Positions 1-9,787 of a stretch of 64,000 nucleotides of DNA are shown piece by piece. Every line of letters begins with the position of its first letter. Position 1 is the first letter of the stretch. The translations under genes and the position numbers were made by a program. The stretch lies in contig CAIMUP010000014.1 of the NCBI GenBank assembly GCA_903844645.1, positions 31,760-95,759 on the forward strand, in the 5' to 3' direction. This DNA comes from an uncultured Bacteroidota bacterium (GTDB lineage Bacteria > Bacteroidota > Bacteroidia > AKYH767-A > JABDAW01). The notes beneath the pieces were generated by a model. The model searched no databases. It was given only the letters and a program-made list of their open reading frames with translations, and was not told where the DNA came from.

Positions 1-1275
1 GGTGCCTCCGAGATAAACGGTATTCGAGTCTCCCGGCTGAACTTTTACATACATATCGTACCCGCCTTGCGAGAAATAATTCCCGAATTGCATGCCATTG
101 TATGGAATATTCGCAGAAAGATTAGTCCACATGCCGCCAGCACTATCGCCATTGCCGGAGATGTAAGTATATTTCCAAAGACTGTAATATTCGGTATCGG
201 CATGGTAGTTAATAGTCATCGTGGAAGGAAATCCGGCACCAGGGGTATAAGCAATAAAATAAACATTCCGTTCATTGTTTGGGTCAATACCGATGCAAAT
301 CCGTTCATACACCGAAGGAAAACTATCAGGAGTAATTTTAGTCCATGTTACGCCATCCACAGACCTCCTGATGCCTCTGATATTGGATGCTCCATCGCTG
401 CTCATCGTAGCATACTTCGCACCATTCGATGCTATCGCAATGTCGGTATAAGTAGGGGCAACAAGGCTTCCATTAACAGGGATTGTCCAGTTGATACCAC
501 CATCCATTGTTCTATATATCTTCCCATAAGTAGCGACATACAACGGACTAATTGAGTCTGGAGCGGTAGGGTCCACAGCCATATTCCAACATAAATCGAA
601 ATCGGTGCTGAATGTTTGCGGAGTATTCGCAGCAGTGTTGGTTAGCGAATTCCAAGTAAGCCCATTATCCGTGGATTTAAAAATTCCATTCCCCAATGGA
701 TATGCGCCATTAGCATAAGCCGAAGGACCTACTCCTTCACCAGTTCCATAATACCAAATGTTGGTATGGCCGGGGCGAATATCTTGAACAATGCAAGAGA
801 TCGCATGAATTTGAGCCGGCGTAGAAACCTGTGTCCACGAATTTCCTTGGTCGGTAGAACGCCACATACTGCCTGAAACACTGCCTGCGAGGATGATGCT
901 ATCATTCGTAATATCCACCGCTAATGCACGCGTTCTTCCTCCTATATTATATGGTCCGCGAGCCGCCCAATTCAATGGCAAAACCTTCATCCGTTCATTA
1001 TTTTTAAAGTCTGCATCCTTCGGCATAGTCGTTGCAAACTCCAATTCTCGTTGCCTTATGTTAGCTGGAATTTTCCCCGTCGCAGGGTCTTTAAGCCTAT
1101 TAAATTCATAATTAAATGCCGCATTGGCATCGTCTTTATCTCCATTGATAAAGGCTTCGCCGATAATTAAAGGCGATACCATTTTCTTCGGCGGATTAAG
1201 ATTTAAAAAGAGAAGAGTCCAGGCTCCGATAACAGCTAAAATACCGAATAGCGCAAAATTGTTTTTAGTTTTCAT
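1..1275 (-). CDS. Secreted BNR/Asp-box repeat (sortilin-like) protein, C-terminus beyond window
   Basis: Reading the minus strand from ATG at 1275-1273 gives an open frame that reaches base 1 without a stop, so at least 425 residues are present and the C-terminus lies outside. The N-terminus (MKTKNNFALFGILAVIGAW) is a signal peptide or membrane anchor. Asp-box motifs of the form S-x-D-x-G-x-x-W recur (STDQGNSW, STDNGLTW, TMDGGINW), as in BNR/VPS10-type beta-propellers. Such proteins in Bacteroidota are usually exported to the surface, often by T9SS, but the sorting domain that would prove it is not in the window. Plus-strand open frames inside it are shadows. The propeller fold is confident; the function is unknown. 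Confidence 0.85.
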   Translation of the reverse strand, partial: MKTKNNFALFGILAVIGAWTLLFLNLNPPKKMVSPLIIGEAFINGDKDDANAAFNYEFNRLKDPATGKIPANIRQRELEFATTMPKDADFKNNERMKVLPLNWAARGPYNIGGRTRALAVDITNDSIILAGSVSGSMWRSTDQGNSWTQVSTPAQIHAISCIVQDIRPGHTNIWYYGTGEGVGPSAYANGAYPLGNGIFKSTDNGLTWNSLTNTAANTPQTFSTDFDLCWNMAVDPTAPDSISPLYVATYGKIYRTMDGGINWTIPVNGSLVAPTYTDIAIASNGAKYATMSSDGASNIRGIRRSVDGVTWTKITPDSFPSVYERICIGIDPNNERNVYFIAYTPGAGFPSTMTINYHADTEYYSLWKYTYISGNGDSAGGMWTNLSANIPYNGMQFGNYFSQGGYDMYVKVQPGDSNTVYLGGT

Positions 1276-1311
1276 GATAAAATATTTAGTGTAAATGTTG
1301 GTTAGTAAATT

Positions 1312-1614
1312 CTAAATGCGAGTCGTAATCATCGCGATATATTGTCCCTCCAGTTGCCTGTTCCGCTTCGAAGCATTATCAAACCAATGCTTGCCGGCAT
1401 TAGACGTTATCGAAATAGAACAACTACTCTCATCAATCTTTGTAATCACAATTTCCAGGTTCATCGCGGCATATAAAAGTGTCGCTTTCCTCCGCGCCAC
1501 CATCACTCCCGGGTTCTTTTCATCCTCCGAAATCACGTAACCCTTCTTCTGAAAGGTCTGCTTCGTCCTCCTATAAACTTTCTCGAACGGCGTCCAAAAT
1601 GATGTTAATTCCAT
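1312..1614 (-). CDS. Small conserved-looking protein of unknown function
   Basis: A 100-residue soluble protein starting MELTSFWTPFEK. I do not recognise a family. It is rich in Lys/Arg at the start, has no signal peptide or membrane segment, and contains a KKGY..EDEKNPGVMVARRK stretch followed by a predicted beta-rich half. Support for a real gene is the TATCTTTG promoter element on the minus strand at 1644-1651, 30 bases upstream, and natural amino-acid composition. It lies 36 bp from the start of the BNR gene on the same strand, so the two may be co-transcribed. Confidence 0.6.
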   Translation of the reverse strand: MELTSFWTPFEKVYRRTKQTFQKKGYVISEDEKNPGVMVARRKATLLYAAMNLEIVITKIDESSCSISITSNAGKHWFDNASKRNRQLEGQYIAMITTRI

Positions 1615-1643
1615 TTAATGAATAATGATTTTGTTTCGAGGCG

Positions 1644-1651
1644 CAAAGATA
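1644..1651 (-). promoter_or_regulatory. Bacteroidota -7 promoter element TATCTTTG
   Basis: The minus strand reads TATCTTTG, matching the TAnnTTTG -7 consensus of Bacteroidota. A TTTG that could serve as -33 lies about 22 bases upstream. It would drive the small gene starting at 1614. Confidence 0.6.
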
Positions 1652-1741
1652 CTACTTAATTCGGAATGTAGAACAAATGCTAAATCGGCGATCAAGTTTT
1701 AACAAACTGTGTTCACGTTTTAATAAGTTTCATTAATTCGA

Positions 1742-2518
1742 TTATGAAAGTTCAAAATCAAAAATCTTCATCGCATTTTGAGTCGTAATTAATGCAACAT
1801 CCTCGACTGTTGTTTCTTTAATCTCTGCAATTTTCTCGGCAACATTCAAAATATAATCCGGCTGATTCCTTTTGCCGCGAAAAGGAGTAGGGGCAAGGTA
1901 AGGAGCATCCGTTTCCAACACCAAATGCTTCAAATCAATCGCCGAAACCACCTTATCCAAGCCCGAATTCTTGTACGTTACCACACCCCCGATGCCAAGA
2001 TAAAATCCCAAGTCAATAATCTTCTTTGCCTGCTCAATAGTTCCTGAAAAGCAATGAAAAATTCCCCGTGGTTGCAAGCTACGGCAATCAACAAGAATTT
2101 TATAAACTTCATCGAATGATTCCCGTGAATGAATCACAATCGGCAGCCGATAATGATGCGCCCATTCTATTTGTTTCTTGAATGCAAACTCTTGTTCGGT
2201 AATAAAAGATTTATCCCAATACAAATCAATCCCAATCTCGCCCACTGCCTTGAATTCAGCCTTCGTCAGCCACGTTTCAACAGTCTTTAATTCCTCTTTA
2301 TAATTCGTTTTCACCGAACAAGGATGCAAGCCGATCATAGCATAACAAATCCCCGGATAACGATGCTGCAAATCCATCATCGAGGTAATAGAATCGCTAT
2401 CAATATTCGGCATAAAAAACCGGTTGATGCCCGACTTTTGGGCATGTTCTATCATTTCTTCGCGGTCGCTATCGAACTCCTTAGCGTAAAGGTGAATATG
2501 TGTATCGGTGATGTTCAT
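1742..2518 (-). CDS. tatD: TatD family metal-dependent hydrolase/DNase
   Basis: 258 residues, the usual TatD length. The metal-site residues of the amidohydrolase-like TIM barrel are visible: H-x-H at residues 7 and 9 (DTHIHL), Glu 94 in VGEIGID, His 130 in IVIHSRE, His 155 in GIFHCFSG, and the Asp in LETDAPYL. TatD proteins are cytoplasmic 3'-5' exonucleases acting on damaged or single-stranded DNA. The start ATG follows directly on the stop codon of the upstream M15 peptidase gene (TAAATG), so the two are translationally coupled in one minus-strand operon. Confidence 0.95.
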   Translation of the reverse strand: MNITDTHIHLYAKEFDSDREEMIEHAQKSGINRFFMPNIDSDSITSMMDLQHRYPGICYAMIGLHPCSVKTNYKEELKTVETWLTKAEFKAVGEIGIDLYWDKSFITEQEFAFKKQIEWAHHYRLPIVIHSRESFDEVYKILVDCRSLQPRGIFHCFSGTIEQAKKIIDLGFYLGIGGVVTYKNSGLDKVVSAIDLKHLVLETDAPYLAPTPFRGKRNQPDYILNVAEKIAEIKETTVEDVALITTQNAMKIFDFELS

Positions 2519-3280
2519 TTACTTGCAATCTTCGTTAATACTCAACAAATAATTCTTTATAATTCCCAATTCTATCTCCGTTCCTGCGCCAAGAAATCCC
2601 TTTATATCCTCATAATTCACGTCCTCGAAATAGCGTTCCATAAAGGCGTTCGCAATCGGGTAATACGACCAATGCCATCGCTCTTCTTCGTACCCCGTTC
2701 TATGATTTATTCCTTTCGCATTGTAAGGATTGCAGAACCCATAATGATGCGCATTCTTCGTCAACCAATCATAAACTTTTAAGCCCTCGCCATGATCAAA
2801 AAATGCGTTGTTAAAATTATCCAAATCAACGTCAGTTCCCCAATGGTGGCGGGAAGCAGAGGGCATCGCACTATATTTTAATATCTCCTTGGCACGTAGA
2901 ATTGTATCCTTCATCATGGTCAGGTTTTTGCCGTTCACCAATGTTTTTCCCGTCCATTTATCCTCCCAAATCTGCTTCTGTTCATCGAAGTTTCGGGTGC
3001 TCGAAAGGATAAACAAATTAACCTTGTCTTTCTTAGCGTCATCAGCCATTGCGATGAAATGTAGCAGCACTTCTTTGCGTAAATATTGCCTCGGCATCTG
3101 TGTAAATTTCGCAGGCACGGGTACAAATCCGGTATCAATGGTATAATCGAATTTCCCTAACAGATATTCTTTCGTAATGACCTCTGATTTGCCCAGTTTA
3201 ATGGGTGTTGGGATGGTTTGTGCAACTCCTTTTATTAATATAATAAGGGATACTGAAATCAGTAAAAGTATTCTTTTCAT
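2519..3280 (-). CDS. M15 family D-alanyl-D-alanine carboxypeptidase-like protein, exported
   Basis: 253 residues with a signal peptide (about residues 1-21, ending GVAQ). The zinc-site pattern of M15/VanY peptidases is present: His 145 and Asp 152 in SRHHWGTDVDLD, and Glu 200 with His 203 in EEERWHWSY. This family trims D-Ala-D-Ala from peptidoglycan stems in the periplasm. It is the first gene of a two-gene unit with tatD, with no bases between stop and start. The family is confident; the exact bond cleaved is inferred. Confidence 0.9.
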   Translation of the reverse strand: MKRILLLISVSLIILIKGVAQTIPTPIKLGKSEVITKEYLLGKFDYTIDTGFVPVPAKFTQMPRQYLRKEVLLHFIAMADDAKKDKVNLFILSSTRNFDEQKQIWEDKWTGKTLVNGKNLTMMKDTILRAKEILKYSAMPSASRHHWGTDVDLDNFNNAFFDHGEGLKVYDWLTKNAHHYGFCNPYNAKGINHRTGYEEERWHWSYYPIANAFMERYFEDVNYEDIKGFLGAGTEIELGIIKNYLLSINEDCK

Positions 3281-3434
3281 AATAGCTGTTTTTTAGTTCG
3301 TTTGTTAGGATAATATGTCTATGGCAATGCGGCAAAATTAACAAAAGCATGATGAGTTTTTTGGGATGCCGAATCGTTTTATAATTGTTCAATATCATGC
3401 CCAAAATTTTGTTCCTTTTGAGCATTTTATGATG

Positions 3435-4000
3435 GGTCATTTCGACTCCGTTATTCGTCATTCAAATCCGAAGAAACATCATTCCAAATAAAAGAAACAT
3501 CATTCCAAGAAAACTACTCGTCATTCCAAGAAAAAGATTCGTCATTCTTCTTAAATCATTCGTCATTTCAAGTTTTTTATTCGTCATTCCGATCTAACAC
3601 TTCGTCATTTCGATGCAACACTTCGTCTTTAAAAGTAAACACTTCGTCTTTTCGATGAAACACTTCGTCTTTTCATCAAAAGACCGTGGTGTTTTATCAA
3701 AAGACCGAGGTGTTTCATCAAAAGAGCGAGGTGTTTTACCCAAAAGACCGTGGTGTTTCATCAAAACACCGAGGTGTTTCATCGAAAGACCGTGGTGTTT
3801 CATTAAAAAGGCGTGGTGTTTCATTGAAAAGACGAAGTGTTTCATCGAAATGACGAAGTGTTTTGTTTTGATGACGATGTGTTTCTTGTAAATGACTTGA
3901 TAATGCGTATAATAGACGAGTATCGGTTTTGGAATGACGTCTCAAATTCCCAAAATCACGCCTCAAATTCCCAAAATAATGACTGATTTCAGGAAAAAAA
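3435..4000. repeat. Array 1: about 27 degenerate 21-bp units, two inverted arms
   Basis: This fills the divergent gap between the M15 gene (minus) and the TMTC-like gene (plus). The 21-bp phase holds from about 3435 to 4000, with degenerate outer units and more regular inner ones. Left-arm units carry CACTTCGTC and right-arm units carry its complement GACGAAGTG. For example 3598-3615 is the reverse complement of 3843-3860, so the array folds about a centre near 3729. Central units carry GACCGTGGTG and the dyad AAACACCGAGGTGTTT. Frames stay open on both strands because 21 is a multiple of three, but no ribosome site or protein-like composition supports coding. Confidence 0.9.
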
Positions 4001-4103
4001 GAGGTAGCCAACCAAAAAAGAGAAGCCTTTTGGAGGATAAAATAAGTAGGCAACAAAAATTGACACGACCTAATCCCGCCGAAACGATGAGTTCGCTTTT
4101 TCC

Positions 4104-4111
4104 TACTTTTG
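4104..4111 (+). promoter_or_regulatory. -7 promoter element TACTTTTG
   Basis: This matches TAnnTTTG and lies 33 bases before the ATG at 4145, beyond the right end of array 1. Likely promoter of the TMTC-like gene. Confidence 0.5.
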
Positions 4112-4144
4112 CTCCTCGAAATTCCAACAATATTTTGATAATTA

Positions 4145-6145
4145 ATGGCAAATAAACGGACAAATCCTACCATAAATAACACCAAAAAACCCTTTGTTTT
4201 AAGGGATGAAAATCACCTTAAAATTTCTTTGGGAATCATCATTTCCGTATTCGCATTTATACTCTACGCTCAAAGTGTTTTTTTCGATTATACAATAGAT
4301 GATGTCTATGTTTTAAAAGGAAATACGCTGACAAAAGAAGGCATCAAAAGTATTCCGCAAATCCTTAAAACAGATTATTTATTCGGCTTCAAAGATATTG
4401 AAAGAGGACCCATTTATCGCCCCGCATCCATGATAATGTTTGCCATAGAATGGAATTTCTTTCCCGATAATCCGCACGTTTATCATTTAATAAATGTATT
4501 ACTTTTCGCCCTCACCGGATTCCTTTTGTATCTCTTGCTTTGTTACTTATTTAAAAATCAAAACGTCTTCTTTCCCTTTGTTTGCAGCCTTTTGTACGTC
4601 GCCCATCCCATCCATACCGAAGTAATTAATAACATAAAAAGCCGAGATGAAATACTATGTTTTCTTTTTGGGATATTAGCGATTACAATGTTTGTTAAAT
4701 ACATTTCAACGCCATCATTACGCTATATAATAACGGGTAGTATCAGTTTTTTTATCAGCATGCTTTCCAAAGAAACGGGTGTTACATTTTTAATCATAAT
4801 ACCTTTAACAATTTATGTCTTTTCTGATGTCTCATTAAGGAAATTTCTTATCGTTTCATTCGTATTAATAACGGTATCAGGGATCTACTTTTTAATAAGA
4901 TTACACGTCCTGAAAAATGTAGGAACGAACACCACGATACCCTATTTATACAACTCTGTATTAGCCGCTCCGACCCTTATAAGTCGCCAGTTTACGGTGT
5001 TTTATATCCTCTTAAAATATTTACAATTGTTAATCCTTCCCTATTCTCTCACATGCGATTATAATTACTCCATGATCGCCGTACAAACATTCAAAGACTT
5101 GCCTGCATTAGTCGGCATCTTGATAAATTTATCCATAGGAATCTACGCATTAATAACCCTTCGGAAGAAAAGTATTATTGCCTACGGAATTTTGTTTTAT
5201 TTTATAACTTTATCACCCGTATCAAATATGTTTATTGATAACGGAGCCACCTTGGCAGAACGGTTTCTGTACACACCATCACTTGGCTTTTGTATTTTAT
5301 TAACCTATCTTATTTTTCGATTTACAAAGACAGAAATAATGCAAAACAAACTCCAAAAATTAGTTCCGAATCGTACATTATATACCGTTGTAGTGATTGT
5401 TATTGGACTCTATTCAATTAAAACAGTTGCACGCAGTATGGATTGGAAAGATAGTTACACCATCTTTAGTCATGATGCCGAAACATCGGCTAACAGTGCC
5501 ACTATTCATTACCTTTTGGGCTATGAAATATTCGCTAATATCTACCCAAAAGAAAAGGATAAAAGCGAAAAAATCAAACTACTCGATAAAGCTATTATTG
5601 AACTCACAAAAGCAACAACAATTTATGCTAAATATAAAGATGCTTATCTTTGTTTGGCATATTGTTATGAAAAAAAGGAAGCCTATCCAGATGCTTTAAA
5701 AAACTACGAAACAGCAGCACGAATAAGCGATTCAAAAGATGCTATTTTATTATGCGATATAGGGGGATTATACTCTAAATTAGGGCAGTTTGATAAGGCA
5801 TTGCTGTTCTTGGATTCGGCATTGCTCTATAAGCCGAACTCTTCTGATATTCACAATAACAAAGGCAGCGTTCTATCAAGTTTACAACGATATGACTCGG
5901 CAATAATAGAGTTTGATAAGGCGATTGAATTAGACGAAAAGAACGCACAAGCCCTAAAAAATTTAGGTAGTACTTATGCTAATTTAAAACAATATACCAA
6001 GGCATTAAATGCTTATAAAAAGTCAATGGAATATGACACTACTATTTTTGAAAGCTACTATTTTACCGGAATGATTTACCAAATCTTAGGAGACACTGCA
6101 ACGGCAAAATCTTTCCTTGAGAAAGCACAATCTTTACGGAACTAA
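4145..6145 (+). CDS. TMTC-like membrane glycosyltransferase with C-terminal TPR repeats
   Basis: 666 residues. After a short cytoplasmic start come about 10 membrane segments (residues ~30-430) and then TPR repeats (residues ~440-660, for example the YDSAIIEFDKAIELDEKNAQ unit). The first periplasmic loop holds FDYTIDDVYVLKGN and the next HPIHTEVINNIKSRDE. These resemble the Asp-Asp and HP.HTE..x.R.E motifs of TMTC proteins, GT-C O-mannosyltransferases that use a lipid-linked mannose donor. It is a close paralogue of the gene at 10638. A GT2 gene of DPM1 type follows and could supply the donor. The GT-C fold is confident; the protein acceptor and sugar are inferred. Confidence 0.82.
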   Translation: MANKRTNPTINNTKKPFVLRDENHLKISLGIIISVFAFILYAQSVFFDYTIDDVYVLKGNTLTKEGIKSIPQILKTDYLFGFKDIERGPIYRPASMIMFAIEWNFFPDNPHVYHLINVLLFALTGFLLYLLLCYLFKNQNVFFPFVCSLLYVAHPIHTEVINNIKSRDEILCFLFGILAITMFVKYISTPSLRYIITGSISFFISMLSKETGVTFLIIIPLTIYVFSDVSLRKFLIVSFVLITVSGIYFLIRLHVLKNVGTNTTIPYLYNSVLAAPTLISRQFTVFYILLKYLQLLILPYSLTCDYNYSMIAVQTFKDLPALVGILINLSIGIYALITLRKKSIIAYGILFYFITLSPVSNMFIDNGATLAERFLYTPSLGFCILLTYLIFRFTKTEIMQNKLQKLVPNRTLYTVVVIVIGLYSIKTVARSMDWKDSYTIFSHDAETSANSATIHYLLGYEIFANIYPKEKDKSEKIKLLDKAIIELTKATTIYAKYKDAYLCLAYCYEKKEAYPDALKNYETAARISDSKDAILLCDIGGLYSKLGQFDKALLFLDSALLYKPNSSDIHNNKGSVLSSLQRYDSAIIEFDKAIELDEKNAQALKNLGSTYANLKQYTKALNAYKKSMEYDTTIFESYYFTGMIYQILGDTATAKSFLEKAQSLRN

Positions 6146-6223
6146 ATTGATAGAATTCATTTAGTAATTCCTAACTGTAATCAATTGTTTTTTGGTGGTG
6201 ATAGTTTGTTCATTTCTTTTAAT

Positions 6224-6231
6224 TAATTTTG
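6224..6231 (+). promoter_or_regulatory. -7 promoter element TAATTTTG
   Basis: This matches TAnnTTTG, 78 bases before the ATG at 6309. The GT2 gene probably has its own promoter here. Confidence 0.5.
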
Positions 6232-6308
6232 CTCCTTAAATAACATCGAATCTTAGATAACAAATGATGAACAAAATAACACAAAATTTAAACTCTAATA
6301 ATTTATAA

Positions 6309-7247
6309 ATGATAAACAAAAAATTGATAAGTATCGTAACGCCTTGCTACAATGAGGAGGAAAATATTCAACTGATTTATATGAAAGTAAAGGCGATTTT
6401 TGACGAGTTGGAAATTTATAATTACGAACATATTTTTATAGATAACGATTCACAAGATAAGACCGTCGAACTGCTAAAGGAATTTGCGGCGAAAGATAAA
6501 AATGTAAAAATAATAGTGAATGCCCGGAATTTTGGACACCTTCGTTCTCCCTATCATGCCTTGCTGCAATCGAGCGGAGAAGCAACCATTCTTATCGTTG
6601 CCGATATGCAAGATCCTCCTGAATTAATTAAAGATTTTTTAGTGAAATGGGAGGAAGGTTTTAAGATTGTTATCGGTGTGAAGAATGAAAGTAAAGAGTC
6701 GCCGATGATGTTCAGGATTCGTAAAATGTATTATAATATTATCAATAAACTTTCTGAAACCGAATTAATAAAAAACTATACCGGCTTTGGGTTGTATGAT
6801 AAAATGATCATTGATATTTTAAAAAAAATAGACGATCCTTATCCCTATTTTCGTGGTTTGATTTGTGATATAGGTTTTGAAATTTCCATCATACCATATA
6901 TCCAGCCGGTGCGATATAGAGGCATCACGAAGAATAACTTTTATACACTTTATGATGTAGCAATTCTGGGCATCACGAACCATTCTAAGATACCTTTACG
7001 ACTGGCAACGATGATTGGTTTTCTAATGGCGATTCTTAGCTTTTTAGCTGCCATTGTTTACTTCATTTTTAAATTAATTTTTTGGTATCAGTTTACAATT
7101 GGACTTGCACCTTTGATTATCGGTTTATTCTTTTTTTCATCTATACAATTATTCTTCATCGGCATCATTGGTGAATACATTGGTTCCATTCAAACGCAAG
7201 TATTAAAGCGTCCGCTTGTTATAGAAAAGGAAAGAATAAATTTCTAA
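6309..7247 (+). CDS. Glycosyltransferase family 2, DPM1/GtrB-like polyprenyl-phosphate sugar transferase
   Basis: 312 residues. The N-terminal GT-A domain shows ISIVTPCYNEEENI, the IDNDSQDKT nucleotide-binding stretch and the ADMQDPPEL acidic motif. Two membrane helices follow near residues 230-295, the layout of GtrB/DPM1-type enzymes that put a hexose on undecaprenyl phosphate at the inner face of the membrane. It sits between a TMTC-like gene and a convergent GT-C gene, with 8 bp to the latter. A role as donor synthase for those GT-C enzymes is inferred from context. Confidence 0.9.
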   Translation: MINKKLISIVTPCYNEEENIQLIYMKVKAIFDELEIYNYEHIFIDNDSQDKTVELLKEFAAKDKNVKIIVNARNFGHLRSPYHALLQSSGEATILIVADMQDPPELIKDFLVKWEEGFKIVIGVKNESKESPMMFRIRKMYYNIINKLSETELIKNYTGFGLYDKMIIDILKKIDDPYPYFRGLICDIGFEISIIPYIQPVRYRGITKNNFYTLYDVAILGITNHSKIPLRLATMIGFLMAILSFLAAIVYFIFKLIFWYQFTIGLAPLIIGLFFFSSIQLFFIGIIGEYIGSIQTQVLKRPLVIEKERINF

Positions 7248-7255
7248 TTATTGGA

Positions 7256-8746
7256 TTATTTACCCAACTCTTTTTGATTAATTGCCCAGTTAAGATTATT
7301 CTTTAATAGTTGCAAGTTTGGGTTGATTTCAACAGCCTTCTTTCCTGCTTCAATAGCATGATCCCAGTCTTTCATTTGATTATAAGAACTACAAATATTA
7401 TTATATGCTTCTGCACAATCCGGCTTAATAATAATTGCATTTTGAGCCTCTTTAATGCAATCAAAATACCATCCTTTATTATAATAATATAGGCTCATTC
7501 TTAAATAAGATTCTTCTAAAGGCAGTTCTCCTACACCAAAGAAAACCCTTTCAGCGACTAATAAATTAAAAGAGGTAGGGTCATAAATGTCGTATCTTAT
7601 AAAATAGTTGTAGTATGATTTAACATTGGTATAAAGTATCAGAAACATCAATGTAATCGCAATCGTTTTTCTAATTCTAATCTTCGCATTTATTGTTTCA
7701 TAAAGATGAATGATCAGTAGCCCTGCACATATCCTGAATATCATATCCACTGGTATTGCCCAGCGAACATTCTTTGGTAGAAAGGAGTAGAGCATGATAA
7801 AATAAATACTAAACAGCAGCAATAAATTCAAGGGTTCATCTTTTCTTTCGGTGCCAATGAAATAATAACCGACATACAGCATGCAGAATATAGATACGAA
7901 TGGCGAAAGCAAAAAGAGGTCTATAAATATCTGATACCACGGTCCTGAATGATACCGCACGACATAAGGCGGGGGCGTTGCCAGGCTTAATTTATTAATG
8001 ATTCTTGCTATCTCTAACGCATTGTGGAGGCTGCCAAGTACGAGCATATATGCTGTTATACATACAACGAGCGGACCAATAATCATTGCTCCCATAGAAA
8101 AAATATTAATGTCTTTTTTGTAATAAAATTTATGTACCAATAACATCAATCCGAAGAAGGGCAGTAACAATATTGCATTCTCTTTTATTAAAATACTGAA
8201 AGCAAAAACGAGGATAAACTGGATACAACTTTTCATCTTATTCCTTCGTAAAAAATCTATGAATGTAAACAAGGAAAGAGATAGAAAAAGAAATAATGCA
8301 GGGTCGGATAATGCTCGCTTTGATAAAGCCCAACTCAAAGGTGATGCACATATCAGAATGCCCACTATTACTGCAACCTTAATACCCCAATGCCGCCTTA
8401 AAAAGAAGAAACTGGCGAGCACTTGCAGTATAAAAAATAGTACATTCAGCATGGATAGGGCATGAAAAGAATAAGAAATTTTTAATGCTAACGAAGCCAA
8501 AAAAAGATACCCAATTCTTGCCGGAGAGGGATACACTTGCAAGTCCGGCTTCTCGATATATTCCTTTGCAAGCGTTTCAAAGCCGCGCAAGCCTTGCTCA
8601 TTTATCTTTGTTGCCTGCCTGTAATAACCGCCTTCATCGGCTGTTGTTTGATATTCGTTCTCTTTCGGAAACGAAATAATGATGCATATTGAGGATAGCA
8701 ATAGCACTGCTAAAAACACTAAAGTCAAGGTTAGTTCTTTCTTCAT
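7256..8746 (-). CDS. GT-C (GT39/PMT-like) membrane glycosyltransferase with C-terminal TPR
   Basis: 496 residues. A first membrane helix is followed by a long loop with TADEGGYYRQA, an acidic motif in the place where GT-C transferases bind the lipid donor. About ten further membrane segments reach residue ~400, and two or three TPR repeats end the protein (PDCAEAYNNICSSYNQ, HAIEAGKKAVEINPN). The same architecture, GT-C plus TPR tail, is seen in the two TMTC-like proteins on either side although this sequence is distinct. It converges with the GT2 gene. Substrate unknown. Confidence 0.8.
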   Translation of the reverse strand: MKKELTLTLVFLAVLLLSSICIIISFPKENEYQTTADEGGYYRQATKINEQGLRGFETLAKEYIEKPDLQVYPSPARIGYLFLASLALKISYSFHALSMLNVLFFILQVLASFFFLRRHWGIKVAVIVGILICASPLSWALSKRALSDPALFLFLSLSLFTFIDFLRRNKMKSCIQFILVFAFSILIKENAILLLPFFGLMLLVHKFYYKKDINIFSMGAMIIGPLVVCITAYMLVLGSLHNALEIARIINKLSLATPPPYVVRYHSGPWYQIFIDLFLLSPFVSIFCMLYVGYYFIGTERKDEPLNLLLLFSIYFIMLYSFLPKNVRWAIPVDMIFRICAGLLIIHLYETINAKIRIRKTIAITLMFLILYTNVKSYYNYFIRYDIYDPTSFNLLVAERVFFGVGELPLEESYLRMSLYYYNKGWYFDCIKEAQNAIIIKPDCAEAYNNICSSYNQMKDWDHAIEAGKKAVEINPNLQLLKNNLNWAINQKELGK

Positions 8747-8824
8747 AAACGTAAATTATTTTTAATGAAATTTGTGAATATTGCTGTCTTGTTTAATCCT
8801 GCAAAACAACAAAATTTTTCTTAA

Positions 8825-9787
8825 TTAAAGATGATGAATCACGAAGGTTATGTTCCCTGAAACCTTGCCGCTTTTGTTTAAACACATAACATATTTATAT
8901 CGCAAATCGCCTAATAATTCAGCATCAATATTTGCCGTATCCCCGCCTTTTATAAGGTACCAAACGATGTCATTCGTCTTTGCATCTCTCGCCAAGCCTA
9001 CCCAAAGATCTACTTTTTTATTATTCGTTATCGTTACTTTTTCTCCTCGTTTAAAACGATGATTACACAGTTTCATTTTGGTTTTTGCTTTCACCACTTT
9101 CGTATAAATTTTCTGTTTTGCAGCTTTATAAATTAGCTCCATCGGAAGAAATGCCAACGCCAGTTTTGAGTTCTTAATAAAAATCATCAAAAGCCCAAGA
9201 TACACATACCATATAGCTTCAGAAGACTCCTCAACAATCTTTTTTACGTTTGCCGAATTCGTCTTTACATTCATAACTTTATCCGTTTGAGTATTGCTAT
9301 TTCCGGTAAATACATCCACCCTTTCCTGCACCATTGCCTTGACAGCAGCCAATGCCAGATCATTGCCAATGCCCAAAATCAATGTTTTCAAACGCCCCAG
9401 TTTACTGAATCTCGGTCCTTTATAAAAATCCTTTGTACCACCAATAAACAACCGCATGAATTCTTCAGAATCCACCTCATAAACATTCTCGGTCAGGCGC
9501 ATCCATTTTCGCAAATGTGGTTGCAATCCTTTTATCGTTATATTAGTCTGTTTTGTATGTGCCCGTCGTTCGAGCAAATCGCCACTTTGCCGCAAAACTT
9601 CTTCTTGCAAAGCATCGTCGTAAGGGACAAAATAATCGTGCAAATCTTCTATTCTTTCATCATCCCCCTTCTTCGCTTCCAGCGTAGCTCTTAAAAATGC
9701 TGAAATCGTTCCTGCAATTTCTATACTTGCTCGCATAGCTCTCTTAAAGGGATTTAAGCCTAATCGTGAACCTTTCTTTGCTGACAT
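8825..9787 (-). CDS. Hypothetical protein with one or two central hydrophobic segments
   Basis: 320 residues; I do not recognise a family. The N-terminus is basic (SAKKGSRLGLNPFKRAMRASIEIAG) with no signal peptide. A hydrophobic stretch near residues 190-220 (WYVYLGLLMIFI, then LALAFLPMELIY) could be a membrane or buried segment. A Lys-rich piece follows (KVVKAKTKMKLCNHRFKRGEK), and the end is beta-rich. The amino-acid balance is that of a real protein. It is the last minus-strand gene before the array-2 gap, 78 bp upstream of the GT-C gene on the same strand, and could be co-transcribed with it. Confidence 0.65.
   Translation of the reverse strand: MSAKKGSRLGLNPFKRAMRASIEIAGTISAFLRATLEAKKGDDERIEDLHDYFVPYDDALQEEVLRQSGDLLERRAHTKQTNITIKGLQPHLRKWMRLTENVYEVDSEEFMRLFIGGTKDFYKGPRFSKLGRLKTLILGIGNDLALAAVKAMVQERVDVFTGNSNTQTDKVMNVKTNSANVKKIVEESSEAIWYVYLGLLMIFIKNSKLALAFLPMELIYKAAKQKIYTKVVKAKTKMKLCNHRFKRGEKVTITNNKKVDLWVGLARDAKTNDIVWYLIKGGDTANIDAELLGDLRYKYVMCLNKSGKVSGNITFVIHHL

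Noticed and set aside
67..1111. Plus-strand open frames at the window start
   Set aside because: They are shadows of the minus-strand BNR protein, whose frame is continuous from 1275 to base 1 with Asp-box motifs.
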